NCBI RefSeq assembly: GCF_900167135.1
Contig: NZ_FUWZ01000001.1
Coordinates: 2,156,336 to 2,220,335, forward strand
Source: Chitinophaga eiseniae
GTDB lineage: Bacteria; Bacteroidota; Bacteroidia; Chitinophagales; Chitinophagaceae
Direction: 5' to 3'
Length of the DNA: 64,000 nucleotides
Shown piece by piece: positions 1 to 8,620 of the stretch (the first letter of the stretch is position 1; every line of letters begins with the position of its first letter). The notes under the pieces are model-generated. The model worked only from the letters and a program-made list of their open reading frames with translations. It made no database searches and was not told the DNA's origin. A program made the position numbers and the translations under genes.

Positions 1-114
1 TACGATTGGATCAGGCACGGGAAGCTAAAACGCTGTAAGATCCGATCCCGTGTATTCTTTCTTTGGAATGACATACAGGAATTGTTAAAGACCGAAGAAG
101 GCCGCAAAGATTAA
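1..114 (+). CDS. C-terminal end of a helix-turn-helix / excisionase-like DNA-binding protein (partial)
   Basis: Reading frame 1 is open from the window edge and ends with TAA at 112-114 (37 codons). It encodes YDWIRHGKLKRCKI followed by SRVFFLWNDIQELL. This fits the second half of the small MerR/excisionase-type helix-turn-helix fold, with its W-I-R-x-G-K-L turn and hydrophobic 'RVFF..NDI' strand. Such proteins commonly lie beside mobilisation genes in Bacteroidetes elements, where they act in excision or transcriptional control. Only the tail is in the window, so the start, full length and exact role cannot be given. The hairpin array begins inside its stop codon. Confidence 0.6.
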   Translation, partial: YDWIRHGKLKRCKIRSRVFFLWNDIQELLKTEEGRKD

Positions 115-490
115 ACGTTCAGCTTTGCTGCCCGTTTGCGATGATTGAACAGACAGCTTCGCTATCTGTTCCGCGGAGATTGAACTGGCAGCGTTGCCAC
201 CAGTTCGGGGAGATGATACAGGCAGCTACGCTACCTGTATGCGGAGATAAACCGGACGGCTTTGCCATCCGGTTGCGGAGGTCGAACGGCTCTACGCTCC
301 GTTAGCGAGCGGTGTTTTTGCTGCGCAAAAACCGCTCGCCCCCTCGCTCCCGTTGGTCGCAAGGGGGATAATGCAGCGGAGATTGTAGCGGAGGATGACG
401 GGCAGCTTCGCTACCCGTCTGCGGAGAAAGTACCGGCGGCAATGCCGCCGGTACGGGAAGATCGGACAGGGCAGCAAAGCTGCCAGCCCT
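113..490. repeat. Array of about 11 short hairpins with variable arms and similar loops, upstream of mobC
   Basis: Inverted repeats lie at about 113-137, 148-170, 183-205, 218-238, 251-273, 285-303, 305-339, 341-366, 398-418, 431-453 and 468-490. The first six start 33-35 bases apart. Arm sequences differ between hairpins, but each 3' arm complements its own 5' arm. Most close on a GC-NNN-GC loop, often CAGC-NNN-GCTA. Those at 148, 218, 251 and 398 keep a C-A mismatch close to the loop. Linkers repeat the theme GCGGAGAT. A CAAAGATTAAA motif occurs at both ends (about 105-115 and 491-501). The position directly before mobC and the relaxase makes an oriT or relaxosome-binding role possible, but this is inference. 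It is not a CRISPR, because the repeated part is a structure rather than a sequence. Confidence 0.75.
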
Positions 491-512
491 CAAAGATTAA
501 AACGTAGCAGTT

Positions 513-875
513 ATGGAACAGACGCAGGAAAAGAAGAAAGGTAAAGGCGGCAGGCCGCCTAAAGCCGTAAAGAAAGAAATTCGTACGGGTATACGGTTTA
601 CCAGAGCCGAGTATTTTATCGTCAAAGAAAAGGCCATTAAAGCAGGTTTGCGCTACACTGGCTATATCCGTCAGATGGCATTGTTTGGAGGTGTTATAGC
701 CCGTTTAAACGACGAGGAACGGGCATATATCAAACAGTTAATAGGGATGGCAAATAATATCAATCAGGTATCGAAACAAGCCCACAAAGAGGGCATGTTA
801 AATGCCATGCTACTTTTTGAAAGTTACCGTAGCCAGATTGATAACCTATTAAACTGGTTAAGACGTGATAAGTAA
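513..875 (+). CDS. mobC: MobC-like relaxosome accessory protein
   Basis: 120 aa. It has a lysine-rich N-terminus (KKKGKGGRPPKAVKKE) followed by a ribbon-helix-helix-like stretch (EIRTGIRFTRAEYFIVKEKAIKAG) and a helical C-terminus with NNINQVSKQAH, a pattern typical of Bacteroidetes MobC proteins. Members of the family bind near the origin of transfer and help the relaxase open the DNA. The stop codon overlaps the relaxase start by 11 bases, so the two are translationally coupled. The array of hairpins immediately upstream is a candidate binding region. Family assignment is by eye. Confidence 0.75.
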   Translation: MEQTQEKKKGKGGRPPKAVKKEIRTGIRFTRAEYFIVKEKAIKAGLRYTGYIRQMALFGGVIARLNDEERAYIKQLIGMANNINQVSKQAHKEGMLNAMLLFESYRSQIDNLLNWLRRDK

Positions 876-1638
876 AGTAATTACCGGTAAATCTTTTTAT
901 GGCTGCTGTCGTTATGTTTGCGCAGATGAACAGAGGGCCGAAATACTGGAGGCAGAAGGGGTCAGAGATTACAGCTACCGGCATATGGGCAATGATTTTG
1001 AAATGAGCCGGCAACAGTTACCAGACAAGCGAAAGGCTGTTTTTCATGGCATCCTTAGCTTTTATCCTGGTGAACAGTTGACGAATGAAGCAATGGCGCA
1101 GATAGGGCGGGAATACCTCGAAAAGCTAGGTATCACTAATACCCAGTACGTAATAACAAAGCATACCGATACCGATCATTTACACCTGCATATCATTGCA
1201 AATTTGGTTAACAACCGGGGGAAGGCAATCCGTGATAACTGGATAGGGTTACGGGGGAAGAAGGCAGCGCAGCAGCTTACGCAAAAGTATCAGCTTATTC
1301 CTGCTATCGAAAAGAAAATAGCCCTTACCAATCTGCAAGCCCTCAACCAAGAAGAGGCGGCCCGTTATGAAATCTTTCAGGCCATCGAAGCAGTATTGCT
1401 CTACTGTAAAACCTTTCCAGCATTGGAAAAGGAGCTGATGAAAAAAGGAATAGACATACAGTACAAGTATAAAGGGGATACACAACAATTACAGGGGATT
1501 AGTTTTAAAAAAGGTTTGTATGCCTTTAAAGGTAGCAGCATTGATCGCAAGTATTCTGTAGCTGGCTTGCAAAAGTCAATGCAGCAGCAGATTACACAGG
1601 AGCAAAAGCAGTCAGATAGGCGCGGTATGCGTTTGTAA
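865..1638 (+). CDS. Relaxase / mobilisation nuclease (MobA/VirD2-like)
   Basis: 257 aa, starting with GTG at 865 inside the end of mobC. The histidine triad of MOB relaxases is clear at about residues 93-104 (KHTDTDHLHLHIIANLV, i.e. HxDxxHxHxH) and coordinates the metal for nicking oriT. A conserved RDNWIGLRGKK segment follows. The candidate catalytic tyrosine is near the N-terminus (residues 12-18 hold YGCCRYV). The protein is short for a relaxase and has no helicase or primase domain, as expected for a mobilisable rather than self-transmissible element. No conjugation (tra) genes are in the window, so transfer would need a helper element. Confidence 0.85.
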   Translation: MISKVITGKSFYGCCRYVCADEQRAEILEAEGVRDYSYRHMGNDFEMSRQQLPDKRKAVFHGILSFYPGEQLTNEAMAQIGREYLEKLGITNTQYVITKHTDTDHLHLHIIANLVNNRGKAIRDNWIGLRGKKAAQQLTQKYQLIPAIEKKIALTNLQALNQEEAARYEIFQAIEAVLLYCKTFPALEKELMKKGIDIQYKYKGDTQQLQGISFKKGLYAFKGSSIDRKYSVAGLQKSMQQQITQEQKQSDRRGMRL

Positions 1639-1675
1639 CAGTAAACTTATTTAAGAATGAATTAAACTATGTATT

Positions 1676-2275
1676 ATGAATGAGTTGTTATTGCAGACAA
1701 TTGTAGACAAGTTAAATAAAGTTGATGAAAGTATCTGGCAGATAAATAGTGCAGCACCCCAAATGCCGGACTACACAGAACAGTTAAAGAATGTTGGTAC
1801 TTCTTTAGAGCAGATAAAAGCAGATGTAACGGGAATGCCGGAACGTCTGAAATTTCCTACAGCGGCGGTTTATACGTTATCGCAAAATCTTGAAATAAAT
1901 AACGATCTGCTGAAACGTCCGCCCGTACAGGAAATAAAGCATTATCATCATGTAAAGGTAGGGGTGATTGTTTCCGCTTGCCTGTTCCTGTTACTTGTCT
2001 TAGGGGCTGTATGGTTATTCAACACGCGCTCCATATTACAGGCTTATAGGGCAGGAGATATAAAATACCGTTACATACAGCTACAAGCGGGAAAACCGTT
2101 ACGCCCGTTCCTGTCTACGATAGATAGCTTGTATCATGCGCACCCGCAAGCTTTCCGGGATAGTGTTGTACAATGGGAGGAAGAAAGGCAGCGCATAGCA
2201 GCTATGCTACACGAAGCGCTGGAAAAAGAGGCAGAAGCAAGCCAGTTAAGGGACAGAGCGGGGAAAATTCGGTAA
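1676..2275 (+). CDS. Single-pass membrane protein of the mobilisation module, unknown function
   Basis: 199 aa, 37 bases after the relaxase and on the same strand. The N-terminal ~90 residues are predicted to be helical or coiled (MNELLLQTIVDKLNKVDESIW; TSLEQIKADVTG). One hydrophobic segment lies at about residues 98-116 (VGVIVSACLFLLLVLGAVWLF), followed by a charged helical tail rich in Glu, Arg and Gln. Proteins of this layout often follow the relaxase in Bacteroidetes mobilisable elements, but I know of no established activity. The gene order suggests a role in transfer or in contacting the membrane channel of a helper element. Confidence 0.6.
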   Translation: MNELLLQTIVDKLNKVDESIWQINSAAPQMPDYTEQLKNVGTSLEQIKADVTGMPERLKFPTAAVYTLSQNLEINNDLLKRPPVQEIKHYHHVKVGVIVSACLFLLLVLGAVWLFNTRSILQAYRAGDIKYRYIQLQAGKPLRPFLSTIDSLYHAHPQAFRDSVVQWEEERQRIAAMLHEALEKEAEASQLRDRAGKIR

Positions 2276-2345
2276 GGCCAGTTTGTCCGGGGGAGGCGCT
2301 GCGAGGAGCAGGCCGCTTCAACTTCCTGAGTTTAAAATTCAAAAA

Positions 2346-2666
2346 CTACTGTAAACTAATATTGTTTATCCGACAATAGTCTTCAATGGTGCCATGTAAA
2401 AGATGATCTTTACTCTGTCTGGCAGAAATAACATAAATTCTCAATGGTATTGATGCAGGAAGCATACTTAGTACTTTATTTATGGCTTCCCTATTAGCTA
2501 AAGAGTGATGTATTGATGGGAACCAGCCCTTAGCTGGTGCAATTCTATCTACAGCCTTTACAAATTCAGTAAAGGCATTTCCTTCCTCTGGTCCAATAAA
2601 GGTATAGTCTCCAGCCAGCAAAAATGGCTGGAATTTTAATTCTTCTTCAACTAAATCTTTCAGCAT
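2346..2666 (-). CDS. Hypothetical protein, 106 aa
   Basis: The frame runs from ATG at 2666 to a stop at 2346. A purine-rich stretch (AAAAAAGAAAC) lies a few bases before the ATG. Composition is that of a soluble globular protein (FQPFLLAGDYTFIGPEEGNAF; ASIPLRIYVISARQSKDHLL). I recognise no family. It is the only reverse-strand candidate in this region, and the surrounding sequence is otherwise non-coding. It may be accessory cargo of the element that carries the mob genes. Confidence 0.5.
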   Translation of the reverse strand: MLKDLVEEELKFQPFLLAGDYTFIGPEEGNAFTEFVKAVDRIAPAKGWFPSIHHSLANREAINKVLSMLPASIPLRIYVISARQSKDHLLHGTIEDYCRINNISLQ

Positions 2667-2895
2667 AATGTTTCTTTTTTAGTGAACCACGGCAACTATA
2701 TCTAAGGTTACCGTGATCCAGGTTAATTATACAATTGATATTCACAGCACCACTTCTAAACATCAATGAGTTCAACAGAAACAATTCCTTTAGTATAAGG
2801 GTTCCGGGAAGTCTACACATCCTGCATAGCTAAAAATTTGAATTTGTTTATATAACTATTCTTTTGTAATTTAATTAAAAAGGTGTTGTATATGA

Positions 2896-3084
2896 AACAA
2901 TAATAAAGCAAAGTTGGAAGCAGAAGATTGGCAAGTTTTAGTAGTTTGGGAATGTGAGATATCAAGAGTAAGCAATAGAGGCAAGAGGCTTGCTGGACTC
3001 ATAGATGAAATAAAAAATAGTCCATTCAAAAAAATAATATCTATTCACTACCTGAAATTATACCTCAATGATAATCAAAGCTAG
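2896..3084 (+). pseudogene. C-terminal remnant of a Vsr-type (very short patch repair) endonuclease
   Basis: An open stretch with no start codon (stop TGA at 2893-2895 before it, TAG at 3082-3084 after it) encodes AEDWQVLVVWECEI followed by a helical tail, RGKRLAGLIDEIKN. The 'W-x-V-L-x-V-W-E-C-E' signature is the conserved C-terminal motif of Vsr mismatch endonucleases, which are about 130-150 aa and accompany DNA cytosine methyltransferases. The catalytic N-terminal part is missing, so this is a broken gene. It overlaps the start of the GIY-YIG gene in another frame. It suggests that a restriction-modification locus once stood here. Confidence 0.55.
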
Positions 3085-3526
3085 TTGGAAGCTCCCGATC
3101 CCACTAACAGATGGAAGTGTCCATAATGTCATTTACTGGGCCGATATGGAAAAGGTTTCCAATAAAGCTGGGTGCTACTGTTTCTGTAATAAGTACGGAA
3201 ATTCTATAAGTATTGTCTATATAGGGAAAGCGAAAAACTTGAAAAAAAGAATAGAGCAACAGTTTCTTAATAACGTAAGACTTATGATAGGGCTTAAGAA
3301 CTTTGGCAATGGTACGAGGATATTGATGTATTGTGAAGTTGAAACTCGAATGCATGAGAAACTTAAGATTTTAGAAAGCCAGCTTATTAAATCGGCGGCT
3401 GTTAATGGGCATACCTTATTAAATGTTCATGGTACGAGGAAGCTCGTCAAGCATGAGATTGAATTTATTAAGACTAACAAAGCGGCAAGAACTATTTTTG
3501 AAAGAAAAATGAAAGTTTTTTCATAA
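3068..3526 (+). CDS. GIY-YIG nuclease family protein
   Basis: 152 aa. The GIY-YIG core is visible as GCYCFCN (about residues 35-41) and IVYIGKAKNLKKRIEQQF (about 54-71), with the usual G-x-Y, Y-I-G, K-x-x-L-x-x-R-I spacing. A later ESQLIKSAAVNGHTLLN segment would supply the conserved acidic residue and the Asn of the fold. There is no obvious extra DNA-binding domain, so it resembles the stand-alone small GIY-YIG proteins found near restriction-modification genes. It directly follows the Vsr remnant, so it may belong to the same decayed locus. The target is unknown. Confidence 0.7.
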   Translation: MIIKASWKLPIPLTDGSVHNVIYWADMEKVSNKAGCYCFCNKYGNSISIVYIGKAKNLKKRIEQQFLNNVRLMIGLKNFGNGTRILMYCEVETRMHEKLKILESQLIKSAAVNGHTLLNVHGTRKLVKHEIEFIKTNKAARTIFERKMKVFS

Positions 3527-4161
3527 CTGTAAGTTGTAAAAGCTCCGATTTGATCCGACAGTAGGATAAATTTTAGGCAGCTGGAGGTAGATCATTTCTC
3601 CCGCAGCCATCATCCCCCCCAACACCAAATTTTATCGCTAAAATTTCCCCGCTGATGTTACATTGCATTTTGAATAATTTATTTTGCAGCAAAGTCAGGG
3701 ATTATACACCAGCCACCGGTGTTATTGAAGAGGATGGCGAACTAAATCTAAATTCTATATGATTTACCATAGTCTTATGAAAGATATACCCATTTTTGAA
3801 AAAGATCGTACCTGCAACGTTCAATGCTGTTGTATGAGCGCAGCTTTCTGATAAGTGCATTTATTTAGCAGTTGAAATTGAATAAGACCCTTTTTGAACT
3901 ACCATGCGGAGGTTACTATTCCTATGTTGACGATAACTGTCAGGGAGCCCGGAAACTTTCTTATTCAGTCGGCTGACTGAAATACTTGCAGACACTTATG
4001 AGAGCTGCTGTGAGAGCTGTGTTGCTTCGATGAAGCAATTAATTTTATTTACCACCTAACTCAAAATAACCATTCTGCTGCTGCGGATAACATACCGCAT
4101 TTGCCGCTATTTCCTATCTGTCACAGGTTTCAATTACTTTTTTACACCCAAAAGAAAGACT
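3527..4161. other. 635-base non-coding stretch upstream of the first NRPS gene; likely promoter region
   Basis: No credible gene is seen. Structural elements present are a perfect 7-bp inverted repeat at 3964-3981 (TTCAGTC/GACTGAA, loop GGCT), a direct repeat TGAGAGCTG at 3999-4007 and 4011-4019, and a perfect 7-bp hairpin at 4022-4038 (TTGCTTC-GAT-GAAGCAA) followed by AT-rich DNA. A purine-rich AAAAGAAAGA at about 4150-4159 is a plausible ribosome contact for the ATG at 4162. I could not identify a convincing Bacteroidetes -33/-7 promoter. Any regulatory role of these repeats is inference. Confidence 0.4.
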
Positions 4162-7100
4162 ATGTCAAGAGTATTATGCCCATTACATCCGTCTCAGTAC
4201 GATGTATACAAGGATCAGTTGATTAATACAGATAGTACTTATTATAACATTGGTGGTTATACGAAAATAACCGGATGTCTTGATGTTGAAAAATTCACTG
4301 CTGTTGTTTGTTCTTTACCCGAAGTATTTGACGCATTCCGTATGCGTTTTGACCCCTCGCTGGAAACCGCTGGTGTATATTTTGCCGATGATTTCCGCAA
4401 GGCTGACCTGGCTGTGCTGGATTTTAGCGATAAAGGAGGTAATGCCGCTGTGCAATGGATGGAGATACGTACGAATGAACCTTTTATTATTAATAAGGAC
4501 ACCCTGCTGTTTGAGCAGTACCTCCTCAAAATATCAGGGGAAGAGTACTGGTATTATTTTAAATACCATCACCTGATTACGGATGGTTTCGGTATCTCCG
4601 CAAAACATCAGTACATCAGTCGCCGGTATAATGCATTGACAGCTGGTAAGAAAATATCGTTTAACTACCCTTCCTACAGGGAAGAGGCTATCAATGCAGA
4701 TACTTATTATCACAGTGACGCCTATCAAAAGGATGCTACCTACTGGAAAAAGAAGATTGCAGCTGTTCCCCGGAAATTATTTCAACCGCGATATCAGCAA
4801 CCTGCAGTAACCGGCAATAAAAGCGGGACAGTGATTACAGATCCCGATGCCGGTATAATGGCGGTGTTGGATGCCCTGCTCGCGCAAACCGGCTGCAGTT
4901 TGCAGCAGATCACCATAGCAGCCTTAATGGTTTATTTCGCCCGAACAGCGGGTGCTACGGAATTGCTTGTCGGTACACCGCTGCATAAACGCAGAAACAA
5001 ACAACTGCGGGGTATTGTAGGGATGTTTACCAGCATCTTACCTTATAAAGGGGGATATAACCCCGAGCGCACTGTCCTGGAAATGATCAAAGAGATTGCT
5101 GCTGCACAGCGGGAAGATTACCGCCATCAGCAATATCTGATAGGAGATCTGAGCCGTCATTTTAAAATCAATGCTGCTGATGACCACCTGCTGGAAGTGG
5201 TGGTGAATTATGCGGCGCTGGACCTGGGACTAGACCTGGGTGACAAGGTACAGGCATCCACCTATGACATACCGGTGGGTTACGGCAGGTACCCGCTCGA
5301 GTTCTGGTGGCGGGACTATGGCAAGCAACAGACATTGCAACTCAGGATAGATTTTGATAGGCAGTACTTTACCACGGATGATATACAACTGCTGACAGAA
5401 CGTTTGTTCTTTATCTTCCGGCAGTTCAACGATCACCTGAATGGGAAGGTAGGCGATATAGATGTTTTACCGGAAGCGGAACACCGGCTACTGGATGGTT
5501 TTAATGCCACCGCCGTATCTTATGAAGATGTCACCCTGGTAGATCTGATAGCTGCACAGGTATTGCGGGCGCCTCAGGCGCCCGCAGTGTTGTTGGAGGA
5601 CCATATACTGACTTACGGTGAATTGGATAAGCGTACCAATCAATTAGCGCATTACCTACGGACGAAAGGCGTAGGGCCGGATGTGTTAGTGCCGGTCTGC
5701 CTGGAACGCTCACTGGATATGATCGTCAGCATAGTAGGTATCCTGAAGGCCGGCGGTGCTTATGTGCCGGTGGACCCTGACTACCCGGCAGAACGTATCC
5801 GCTTTATGATAACAGACACGGGAGCAGCACTGTTACTAACGCACCGCAAACATGAAGCGGTGCTTAAAGAGATGGACATATCACCCGAAATACTGTTGAT
5901 GGATGAATCGGCTGCGGTATTGGACAGTCTGCCGTCAATAGCCGTTGATGCGGACCTTCAGCCACACCACCTGGCTTATGTGATATATACATCAGGGTCC
6001 ACCGGTAAGCCCAAAGGGGTGATGAATGAGCACCGGGGCATCGTTAACAGGTTACTGTGGAAACAGTCCTACTTTGGCCTGAAGGAAGGAGAAGGGGTGC
6101 TGCAAAAAACGACCTTCAGTTTTGACGTGTCTGTATGGGAGCTGTTATGGCCGCTGATCACAGGCGCCCGCCTGGTGCTGGCACGCCCTCACGGACAAAA
6201 GGATGCCGATTACCTGAAAGAAGCGATCCGGCGTTATAATATCAGTACGGTCCATTTTGTACCCTCTATGTTGCAGGTATTCCTGGACAGCCTGGGTGAT
6301 GGAGAAACGTTACCGCTCACCAGGATCATATGCAGTGGCGAAGCCCTGAAACCTCAGCAAGTGCAGGACCTGCAGTTAAAGCTGCCTGATGCAGAGTTGT
6401 ATAACCTTTACGGCCCCACGGAGGCAGCGATAGACGTTACCTGCTGGCATGCCCCCCGTCACTATAAAAACAACATCGTACCGATAGGTCAACCGGTATC
6501 AAATACACAGATACTCATACTCAACAGTGAGGGAGCGCTGCTGCCGGTGGGCGTTGCAGGCGAACTGCATATCGGTGGCGTCCAGGTGGCACGAGGCTAC
6601 CTGAACCGCCCGGAACTCACGGAAGAAAGATTTATTAACGGACCTGGTGGCCGGCTGTACAAAACCGGCGACCTGGCGCGCTGGCTCCCTGACGGCAACG
6701 TCGAGTACCTGGGCCGTATAGACGACCAGGTGAAGATCCGTGGTTTCCGTGTGGAGCTGGGCGAGATTGAAAACACACTGCTGCTGTATCCGGATATCCG
6801 CCAGGCGGCCGTAGTGGTCAACGAAGACCGACAGGGCAATAAACGTATCATCGCGTACATAGTGCCGCTAACTCAGGTTGACAAGGACGCTTTGACAGCT
6901 TTCCTCAAAAACCTGCTGCCGGAATACATGGTACCGGTATTGTTTGTGGAAATAACGGAGATCCCGCTGACTGTCAATGGTAAAGCAGACAGAAAAGCCC
7001 TCCCGGACCCGCATATCGAAGCGCTGCAAATCAATGATTATGTAGCGCCACGGAATGACGTGGAAACAACACTGGCAAGCATCTGGCAGGAACTGCTGGG

Positions 7101-8620
7101 CATACAACGGGTGGGTATATACGATAATTTCTTCGAATTAGGTGGTGACTCCATCAATACGTTGCAGATCGTCAGCCGGCTGAAACGCCTTGGTTATGAG
7201 CTGCAGCCCAAAGATATATTTGCGGCCCAGCATATTTCAGCGCTGGCCGCCATTGTAGGTAGCCGCCGCCAGCAGGCATCGACTGCTGAACAGGGCCTGC
7301 TTACCGGTGAAAGCGGATTGTTGCCCGTTCAACAATGGTATCACGAACTGTCTGGTAACGGCGCTGCCCCTTTATATCAATATGTGATTGTAAAGGTGGA
7401 CAAGCACCTCACCGCAGCGGATCTGGGCCTTGCGGTCAAAGGCCTGCTGCTGTGGCACGATGCACTGCGTTTCAGCTATAACAACGGAAAACAGGTTTAC
7501 GGCACTTATAACGGGGATATCGAAACATTATCCCAGCCGGCCGCGGATGAAAAAGCTATTATGCAGAAGATCGTTGCTTTCTCCCGTAAACTTGCATCCG
7601 GCCTGGACATACAAAGAGGTATGCTGCTGAAGGCAGCCTTATGTACTTCCGGGGATAAAGGCAGCAACCATCTGCTGCTGGTGGTCCATCACCTGGCTGT
7701 AGATGGCGTTTCATGGCGCATCCTGCTGGAAGACCTGAAATTACTGCTGCAACATGCAGATATTCCCGGTACTAAAACAGCTTCTTATCGCCAGTGGTAT
7801 CAAACACTGGAGCATTACAGCACCCGGCCTGCACTCCTGGAGCAACGAACCTGGTGGGAACAGGTGATACAACAGTACCATCCTTTACCGGCGGATGATA
7901 ACTACACAGGGGAGATAACGGTGAAGGATATGGCTACCGTAACAAGCTCGCTCGATATTAGTCGTACCCGTCAGTTTCTACAGGAAGCACCAAAAGCTTA
8001 TCACACCAATAGTAATGATATCCTGCTTTGCGCACTGCTGCTAACGCTGCAGGAGTGGCGTGGCATCGACAAGGTGGTAATCGGCCTGGAAGGCCACGGC
8101 CGGGAAGACGGGATCGGGGAACTGGATATCAGCCGCACCGTAGGCTGGTTCACCAGCATTGCCCCGGTAGCATTATCATTGCCCGCAGGAAAGCAGGCGG
8201 CGGATGTATTGAAAGAAGTGAAAGAACAGCTGCGCAGAACGCCTGACAAAGGATTGGGTTACGGTGTACTGCGTTACATGAACCAGGAACCCTCCCTGCA
8301 GCAGGAGACGCAATGGGATATCCTCTTTAACTATCTTGGTCAACTTGATAATGAAGTAATATTTGGTGCTCATGCCGGTGATGGACTCATGGTGAAGGAA
8401 AAGCTTGCCCTGAACAGCGTCGTGATGGAAGGAGTGCTGCAAATGCAATGGCAATATAGCTCCCGCCATTATAAAGAAGATAGTATTACATCCCTTGCGG
8501 AGATCTTCCTGTCGAAATTATCCGGCCTGATTGCCCATTGTGTGGAGCAGGCGGCAGCGGAATCTGTATTCACGCCTGCTGATTACGGGCTGGAAGCGGT
8601 GATGACCAACGAAGAGCTGG
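4162..8620 (+). other. Nonapeptide line module 1: C(starter)-A(Ser)-T-E
   Basis: The opening C domain (about residues 1-450) has HHLITDG and shares its N-terminal pattern (PLHPSQ...) with the first domain of the 5-module NRPS, so both probably load an acyl group. The A domain pocket reads D-V-W-H-I-S-L-I-D plus Lys, the standard serine code. The carrier is GGDSI (Ser997). The E domain with HHLAVDGVSW predicts D-Ser. Boundaries are approximate. Confidence 0.85.

Noticed and set aside
113..490. CRISPR array
   Set aside because: Spacing is regular, but there is no constant repeat sequence. The arms vary and pair with themselves, and no cas genes are present.
262..507. 81-codon forward frame in the hairpin array
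   Set aside because: The translation is made of hairpin arms and linkers, with no folded-protein character. The inverted-repeat structure explains the sequence better.
2173..2379. 68-codon forward frame overlapping the mobilisation membrane protein
   Set aside because: Out-of-frame overlap with a better-supported gene and an Arg/Gly-rich nonsense composition.
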